Below are positions 50,761-64,000 of a stretch of DNA of 64,000 bases, one piece after another. Both the position numbers and the translations under genes were made by a program. Source of the stretch: Owenia fusiformis (taxonomy: Eukaryota; Annelida; Polychaeta; Sabellida; Oweniidae). Below the pieces are notes generated by a model. That model was not told where the DNA came from, did not search any database, and saw only the letters and a program-made list of their open reading frames with translations. Numbering within the stretch: the stretch's first letter is position 1; the number at the start of each line of letters is the position of its first letter. The stretch lies in assembly GCA_903813345.2 (NCBI GenBank), contig CAIIXF020000007.1:19641564-19705563 (forward strand), read 5' to 3'.

Positions 50761-50900
50761 AATTCTTCAACTGCTAGAAAACGTCATCTGCAAAGTCAGT
50801 ATGTAAACATTTTCTACAATGTCTGTTTGTTTAATACATATTGATCATATATATCACCATATATACTTTTTTGATCTACATGAAGATTTTAGTGTGACAA

Positions 50901-51369
50901 GACCCTTTTACCCTGGAGTTCCTAATCTCATTGCACTAACGGGAGTTTCTATGGTATGATCCTTATAATCCTTATTTTCCCAAATAATTACTGTTGCCTG
51001 ATGACAAGTTGTTTTATTGGGAGTGTAGTGATTATAATTTGATAATTTATAATAATATTTTGTATTAGAAGATGATCATTGCTTAATTACAGTATGGGCA
51101 TAACAAAATATAGAGAAATCATGTTTCTTTTAATTAACCATGTCTTTATGTATTTTGACAATGTAGATCATTACATCGAACATGTTGATGTGAAAAAGTA
51201 AAAATGCTATATCACATAATAAATATCATCAAATAATAATTAATTAGTTATAATCCATTTAACCAATCAATATTACTACACTGTATACGATATCCCTAGG
51301 AACAGTTACACTTTAGGGGGGGGGGGATTTATTAACCTCTCACCCCCTTAGGAACTCTAGGGTAAGGTC
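50901..51369. mobile_element. MITE-like element (~470 bp)
   Basis: The left end GACCCTTTTACCCTGGAGTT(CCTAA) is mirrored by (TTAGG)AACTCTAGGGTAAGGTC on the right, with a few mismatches. The interior is AT-rich and noncoding and includes a G11 run at about 51316. Confidence 0.6.
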
Positions 51370-53737
51370 CTCAACTCTAAGGATTTTTCTTTTAACAATA
51401 CTTGTAACATGGATCAAACCTGACCACAATATTTTCAACATCTAATTTCTAAGCTAAAAAGTCTTACATTCAAAAAAGAGACATCAAAGGCAATACCTGA
51501 AATCGAAAAGAAGGACTGAAAGTATCACAACAGATTTAGGATAGTCACATGTTGGATTTTTGCTATTTTCTGAGGATTTGAGGAGGTGCATATGTTAGGC
51601 CAATGCATTTCCTCTAGGAAAAGCACTCATAGAGATGATAAAATAATTTCTATTTGAGACAGCATGCAAATAACCCACCCACATGCATCAATATGTTGTG
51701 TTTTGACACACAGTTAACCCCTTTAAAGAAATAATGCATTCCATCAGGGGTTTAAAAGATCAAATATGGGTGACCAAAATTAAGCTGAAAGTAATGGAGC
51801 ACATGAGTTTTCCCTATGGGAAAATAACAGGAATATATTGTTTTCTGCTTTATCTAAAAGAAATTTATTATTCCTTTTTATGGGTTATCTTTGTCTCAAA
51901 ACGCAACATATTGATGCAACAAAAATTGAAAAAGCATGGGTGAAAGGGCTTGAAAATCAGGACAACATTTTCGAAAAAAACATGTGGGTGGATTGTTTGC
52001 ACCTTCGCTGTCTCAAAGTCCAAACTATTTTATCACCTCTAAGAGTTCTTTTCCTGTAGGTAATGCAATGGTCTATCATATGCACCTGCTTAAATCCTCG
52101 GGAAACAGACAAAATCTAACATATGACTGTCTGAAATATGTTGCGATACTTTCCGTGCTCCTTTGAGACCTGATATTTCTCAATTTTTTGAACATTGCAC
52201 TAGTTAAAATTCTTAAACTTCCTTAAAATTCATCTTTGGTATGTTTTTTTACTTCTTAGTTTCACACTCTAAAAATATATGTTTCAGAGGTATGGATGAA
52301 AAAGCCATAAGGGTCATCCATGGTTATACCCAACAATTCATAATTTTGAAACCTTATATTTACAATTTTTCAAATTTTGGACTTGTTTAAAATCTTTAAC
52401 TTCCTTAAAACCATCTAAATTATGTTCTACATCTTTAGTTCCATACTACAAAACCATAAATATCACCAAAGAGGGATGGATTTAGAAACTATAGGGGTCA
52501 GCCATGGCTATACCTGGAATTCGTAAATTTGAAACCTTATATTTACATTTTTTCAAATATTGGACTTGTATAAAACCCTTAACTTCCTTAAAACCCATCT
52601 AAACTATGTTTTACATCTTAGTTCCACATTATAAAACCATAAATATCATCATAGAGGGATGGATCTAGAACCTATAGGGGTCAGCCATGGCTATACCTCG
52701 AATTCATAAATTTGAAACCTTATATTTACAAATGTTTCAAATTTTGGACTTGTTTAAAACCTTTAACTTCCTTAAAACCCATCTAAATTATGTTTTACAT
52801 CTTAGTTCCATACTATAAAACCATAAGTATCATCATAGAGGGATGGATCTAGAAACTATAGGGGTCAGCCATGGCTATACCTCGAATTCGTAAATTTGAA
52901 ACCTTATATTTACAAATGTTTCAAATTTTGGACTTGTTTAAAACCTTTAACTTCCTTAAAACCCATCTAAATTATGTTTTACATCTTGGTTTCACACTAT
53001 AAAACCATAAATATCATCATAGAGGGATGGATCTAGAAGTTATAAGGGTCAGCTATAGTCATACACAAAATCCAGCTGTCAAAAATGTCAAATTTTTCGA
53101 AAAATCAACAATTGTTTTCTCAGCTCCTACTCCTTCAATGGCTTTGCATCTTTCAGGGTTTCTAACCCTGCTATTGGGCACTTCACATGAATTTTTCCAA
53201 CCTCTTACAGTGTCTAATTGAAAAGTTAGAATCAAAATAGTAAGAAAATGAGTCACGAATTTGCCCCCTGGGGTACATACTTTGTACTAATTTTCAAATT
53301 CTTTAGGAGTTATCAGAATCAATTATACTGCAAGTGATTCATATATATAAAATCTATGTATGTCACTTACAAACATCAAAATATCTAAGGTTATTTACTG
53401 TGAACAATTTTTTTTCCCCGGGTGGGGTGTTTTTGGGGGGTGGGGGGCTAACTCCTCAAAAAAAAGAACTTCCTACCACTCTGTGAAGCTATCACCTAGG
53501 TGGAAGTTTCATCCAAGACTCTCCCCTAACTGAAAATGCTGCCAAACCAACTATACACCATTTATTGAGAATTTTCCTCCTCGCCCCTTGAGTAATGTAC
53601 AAAATACATTGTAAATTTTTTTTAATTTCTGGGGGTGAACACCCAAATCCCCCCTCTTTTTTTGGGGCTTGTTTCGCTCGCAATGTTGCAGGTCCAAAAA
53701 ATCATAACCCCCCTGACAATTGCTGGTTACGCCCCTG

Positions 53738-56027
53738 GTAATGATGTCAATATTTTACCAATAATGGCTTTGCATGGTGCATTTGATACAACAATGCAGT
53801 GAATGCACTGTCTGCTTAGTTGACCATATACCTTGAATTAATGCACAGAAATACTCTAAGCTGATTGGCTGAGACACACTTTATACTTTATATGTTAGAA
53901 TGTGTCAGACCCCCTTTCAAATATATGCCATGTCCAACTAAATGTAATATAAATGTATTTCACATGTGAAGTTGATAATAGAATTGAACATTACATTGAT
54001 TATACGTACCAAAAACTAAGAAGACCCTTTAACTGTAGGTTTCACTTATATTTCTAGAGTTGAAAAGTTAAAAAGGAAAACATATTTTTGTGTACAAATA
54101 TCCTTGTGCCATTTTCAATAACTTTAACTCAAGCATTATTAGACTTAAACAAAATTGCAAGCTATCCCTAATTAAGTCTTCGGATCCCGATTACATCTGA
54201 CATATGAATGTAATTGCCACCATAACATTTAAATATAAGTACATGTATGACTTTGACACTTGTTGATTTCATCTAATTTGCTGTTCTGTAAGAGCTTATA
54301 TCAGGATTGGTGTTTTGACCCATTAAGATTTTAACATTTGTTCATTCTGTCCCCCTTTCCCTGTCCTGTTAAGTTCATAGTTGATGATATTATTATAAGG
54401 AAAGATTTTCAACATAAACTGAGGCCTGCTGGCAACATTAAATTAAATCATTACTTTTATTTTTTTTTTTGCACATAGCTTACTTTATTCATAAGTTTGA
54501 TACAAATAAAAAGATTATCTTGGGGGGGGGGTGAGGTCTGGTTCCAGTCATATATTGTTCCTCACTATTGCTCGAAGATTAACCATAAACTGTTCCCTTT
54601 AAGTGCATTGACTGAAATGGTTTGCAGTTGTTAGCTTATTTTTAATTATTTACCTAATTTATATTGTAAAAGTGTATCTGTTATAGATTATGTAATAAGA
54701 GTTTACCTTTTCTTGATTTGTGTACACATATTGTATAAATGTAATTATACATGTACAGAATAAAAAGCTTTATTAATATGTGGAACTATGTATGATTCGT
54801 GTTTTTTACCATCTCAAATAAACATGTATCTCCCAAAAGATCCACAATATCTTACTGAATGGTAAACAGTGACTGTCAATACACGCAAACATTTTCTCAA
54901 ATGATAAAATATTTATAGAAAAAATAAACATTTGAATGTAAATTTTTCTTGGAAGTTTTCTTGGAATAACTTTTGCTGTGGCATCTCGAATATTGGCAGT
55001 AGCAGTAATGTTAGGCCATCCAAAGTTAATTATCTTTAATGTCCTGACAAAGGGCAAAATTTTAAGAGGGTGGGAAGAGAAAAAAACAAGCTTGGGGCTT
55101 ACGAAGAAAGACAGTCACTCTCCACAGTCTGGTCATCATGCTCGATGGTCTGCAGTCAGTCTTCTACAAAAAATTAGGGATAGAAAATAAAACTAAAGAA
55201 TCTTATGACATTAGCATCAAGGTCGTTATTAAAACGAGTTTTACCAATTTAAATCATGAAAAACGCACACAAAAAAAACATTTAGATGTCAATCAAATTA
55301 TTAACAAGGGCATGACTGAAGTTATATAAACCATTATCCATTGTGGTCTGTGTTTTTCGTAAACCCAACAAGCTTGTGAAAAAAAATACAAATTAAAATA
55401 ACAAAATCTTGTTTATCATATTTCTTAATCAGACATCTCTACACATCTTGATTCAACAAGATTTTGGTTACTCTAACTTCACCTTAATAATTTAAGATTG
55501 TATCCACGTTTACTTAATTTGGACACCTTACCTTTTACCCAGAGTATTGAGACATTTCTAGACTTTTACATTAGGGAGGGGTGCATGCCTTCAATGTAGC
55601 AATTACTGCTCTTGGAGTGTCCCATAAACTAGAAATGAAAATTTCGTGAGAGAACATATTTTAGTCTCCATGTATTTATCACAAGGACACTTCACTGAGT
55701 GAACTTCTTCAACAAAAAACAAAACGCTCATAGTATTCTCAAAGTATGTTATGATTATATGTAAGATACTAAGATAAACATCAGTTCAAGGGATCTTACA
55801 ACAGAAACCTCATTAGCCCCCCCCCCCCCCCATTGGCCATCAAATGAGAATTTTAAGTGTTTTACTGGAGAAACATATAATTGGACACTTTTAATTGGTT
55901 CCATCATGGGCTCTACCACAGAGCCCATGGTTCCATGAAAATCTTATCTCATGACACACCAAACTGTAACAGGACAGAAACTGACCTTGGGCTTTCAATT
56001 AGACATATGGGAAGTTGCCTACCCATC
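53738..56027. other. intergenic AT-rich sequence, no gene recognised
   Basis: Short open frames at 54.8-55.3 kb match nothing I recognise and are probably chance. There is a C run at about 55809-55830 and a CATGGGCTC/GAGCCCATG hairpin at 55905-55929. Confidence 0.4.
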
Positions 56028-56032
56028 TAGTT

Positions 56033-56144
56033 CACCCTATGCAGACAGAGCCTGTGGGAAATTCAAAAATGACCGTTAGCTCCGCACCCTCCGCTCATTT
56101 GCTCCCCACCCAATATTTCCCACAGGCTCTGTCTGCATAGGGTG
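56033..56144. mobile_element. 112-bp deletion derivative of the palindromic element
   Basis: It has the same CACCCTATGCAGACAGA ends as the 849-bp element, keeping about 29 bp of the left terminus and about 83 bp of the right. It is flanked by its own 5-bp duplication TAGTT (56028-56032, 56145-56149). It lies about 200 bp upstream of the probable SIN3A promoter. Confidence 0.85.
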
Positions 56145-56339
56145 TAGTTGAAACCCCATGAACTCACTAAGATGACAATAAGATTTCTATTGTCAATACA
56201 TTGACTCCATTACAAGTACATTACATTATATATGGCACTTTTAGTTCGTTTTCTGTAAATCTTCATAAATAATAGAAGATAGGTGACGTTAAACATATAA
56301 TACACTTTAAATGGCCTTATGGGCTGTTTGTGTTCTTTC

Positions 56340-56538
56340 TAACTTCATTGACACAACCCGGAAGTATACTATTCGCGCAATTTTTTCGAAAGTGACCTCG
56401 TAATTTAATTGGTTAAATCTAGGAATGACCTTCATGACGTCACCAGAATACAAATTTGTTGGCGAACTTTGAAAGGAATATCCGTAGGACCCTCCGAGAA
56501 AATCCATCAAAATCGCCTTCAATCAGGCTCTGATGTTG
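56340..56538 (+). promoter_or_regulatory. probable SIN3A promoter and noncoding first exon
   Basis: An ETS-type CCGGAAGT at 56358-56365, an inverted CCAAT box (ATTGG, 56408-56412) and a perfect CRE TGACGTCA at 56435-56442 cluster within 85 bp. They are followed by a GC-richer stretch ending in a consensus donor (TTG|GTGAGT at 56538/56539). The next acceptor, at 57965/57966, precedes the coding start. The start site itself is inferred. Confidence 0.55.
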
Positions 56539-58028
56539 GTGAGTGTGACATTTTTATACACTTAAGTTATTTTACTCTAATTTTACAAAAAATGAAGACC
56601 CGTTGTCTTCAAACAGAGGAATGGTGAAGCCTTTTTCTATGAAGGATTTCTGATTATTTACAATTTATAGAGAGGCCTTCGCCCCCTTTTCATTTTGACG
56701 CATTTGATTCGATATAAGATACTTCTCGTTTCAAGTTGATTGTAAGATCTCTTCACACCTAACATGACTGATTAAGTTATACTATACTAAAGTCTATTAC
56801 GACCACATTCTCTTGTTTGTTGTCTAAAAACGACTCAAATTACTCCGAAATATATAGGTCTTTTTCAAATGGACTCGTCCAATATCTTTGCATTCGAACA
56901 TTTTGTTTTATGTGATTTTCACAGAGATCTGTCAATGAAAATGGTCACTATTTCTAAACATCAATATATGTTGTAAAATGCACAACATTCCTTAATTTCA
57001 AGTTTGTTCGATCACTAAAAGTAGAGGAATAAGCGGGATTGTTTTCATCGTTGTTCGGCGGCCATTTTGGCGTCATTTCAATTTCCCTCACTACAAACCG
57101 ATATGTTTTCCCTCTTGGTCTCGTTAAATTGAGCTATTGATATTGTCGTATAGATTTGATTTTGCATCCTATGGTGACTGAAGCTTACTTTGTTGAATTA
57201 AGTTTACATTTTTAACAAACAGATTTCGTTTATTAAGGATTGAAATATATGATACTTTTCTGGAAATTGTCTTCAATGTGGACGAGTCCACTTTCAAATC
57301 CAATAAAATGTAAGTTGACTGAGTAATCTAAATGATAGAAGTAAAATCTTCCCAACCATTTCAGCTTGATATCTCCATTCATGAAAAGAGTTGATCAAGT
57401 TTAATCCCTACAACTGAATTGATAAGGGATCATGTAATTCAACTTAGATTATCGATACTAGATACTCATCCGTATTTGTCGAAAGCAGATCTGAGATTTG
57501 CTCATTGGTAATTTTACTGTAAACATTGGAAAATTGCCAGTTATATCCTTATAGTGCTGCATCTTGACAAAAGGTCTGCTATCAATTATATGAAGAACTC
57601 TACATTTGCAGTTATTTGCTAGTACTATAAACCAGCGTAACTGTTAAATTCCACTTTTTCCAAAATAATTTGCAAGTCTACAGATGTTCAACAGAGGGCA
57701 AAATAATTTTCAAATTCTCAATTTGGCGCTGCATCTTATTCAAACTCCAATTTCTTGGATAGTGTTGTCTTCTGGAGCAGTATGTTAACATCATCAAAAC
57801 ACCTTATCTGAAGAATATTGATGTTCCGACATATATTTATGATTTGTATATTGCATGCAATAGTGGAAAATGTGAATTTACAGAGTAACTTCATAAATGA
57901 TCTGTTCCATTTCATATTTTTGGGTAAATGCATATTATATTGAGAATTCTCATGTTTTGCTTCAGATATAAGTTTACATTGTGTTCACAAACAATCAGTT
58001 TATGTGGTCCAATGTAAAATAAAGGAGT

Positions 58029-63734
<5,706 letters not shown>

Positions 63735-64000
63735 GTAAGTCTGATGTTCTCATCATTTTTGAGAGGCTTGAGAAATTATCTGTCAGCCAGTCATATATTT
63801 AATAACTTGTCCACCAATCAGACATGGTGTTATAATTGGTCGGTCGAAGGGATGTCTCACAATATTTTATTTGCCAATCAGATGATCTCTGATAATCTCT
63901 CAGGCCTTATATCATTAACCTTTTTCAATTCCCTGATAATGTAAAAAGTAAAACGAATAGGAAAAAGAAAAAAATGATAAACTTTTAGCCATTACCATTT

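Larger units (their letters stand above)
47827..53737. mobile_element. large foldback structure with ~1.4-kb inverted arms of ~180-bp repeats
   Basis: The left arm (47827 to ~49190) and the right arm (~52190 to 53737) are inverted copies over most of their length. For example, the TTCCACCTAGGTGATAGC stretch near 47992 is mirrored near 53490. Each arm has tandem ~180-bp units marked by GGTATAGCCATGGCTGACC; there are three to four on the left and five on the right. The outer ends are variants of CAGGGGCGTAACC. The 3-kb centre holds a mariner-like MITE, a broken gene relic and another MITE. No target duplication was found. Confidence 0.75.

Noticed and set aside
54806-55329. Overlapping open frames of 60-83 codons in the LCMT1-SIN3A spacer
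   Set aside because: There is no family resemblance, no consistent frame and no splice or promoter context.

Overview
The window is animal nuclear DNA. It holds five conserved single-copy metazoan genes, each split into many short exons with GT-AG introns, in AT-rich DNA packed with transposable elements. All splice phases of the models given here close in frame. Intron sizes, Helitron-like and mariner-like debris and the abundance of the word TACATGTA suggest a marine invertebrate, possibly a lophotrochozoan such as a mollusc. That placement is inference.

Layout. (1) 2.7-10.2 kb, minus strand: USP8, the endosomal deubiquitinase, from its start codon through the catalytic-cysteine exon; the rest lies beyond the left edge. 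(2) 11.0-14.6 kb, plus strand: MESD, the ER chaperone for LRP-family receptors, complete, head-to-head with USP8. (3) 18.1-31.0 kb, minus strand: POLD3, the third subunit of DNA polymerase delta, complete, tail-to-tail with MESD. (4) 31.3-46.6 kb, plus strand: LCMT1, the PP2A leucine carboxyl methyltransferase, complete, head-to-head with POLD3 across a 319-bp promoter carrying a perfect TCTCGCGAGA palindrome. (5) From about 56.3 kb, plus strand: the 5' part of SIN3A, through PAH1, running off the right edge. The genes are unrelated in pathway and show only shared promoters, not an operon.

Much of the remainder is mobile DNA. It includes four Helitron-like elements carrying GGAC arrays, a 7.6-kb non-autonomous LTR retrotransposon with a perfect tRNA-Leu primer site, and a 970-bp element nested in one of its LTRs. 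It also includes an 849-bp near-perfect palindrome with a 112-bp deletion derivative elsewhere in the window, a hAT-type MITE, several mariner-like MITEs, a large foldback structure between LCMT1 and SIN3A, a 21-22-bp minisatellite and a decayed exon duplication inside POLD3. Many insertions still show their target-site duplications.

I found no defence system, CRISPR array, gene cluster or recognisably new protein system. The most interesting observations are the palindromic family, the unusual Helitron-like ends, the nested LTR element and some sequence features of the USP8 and POLD3 proteins.
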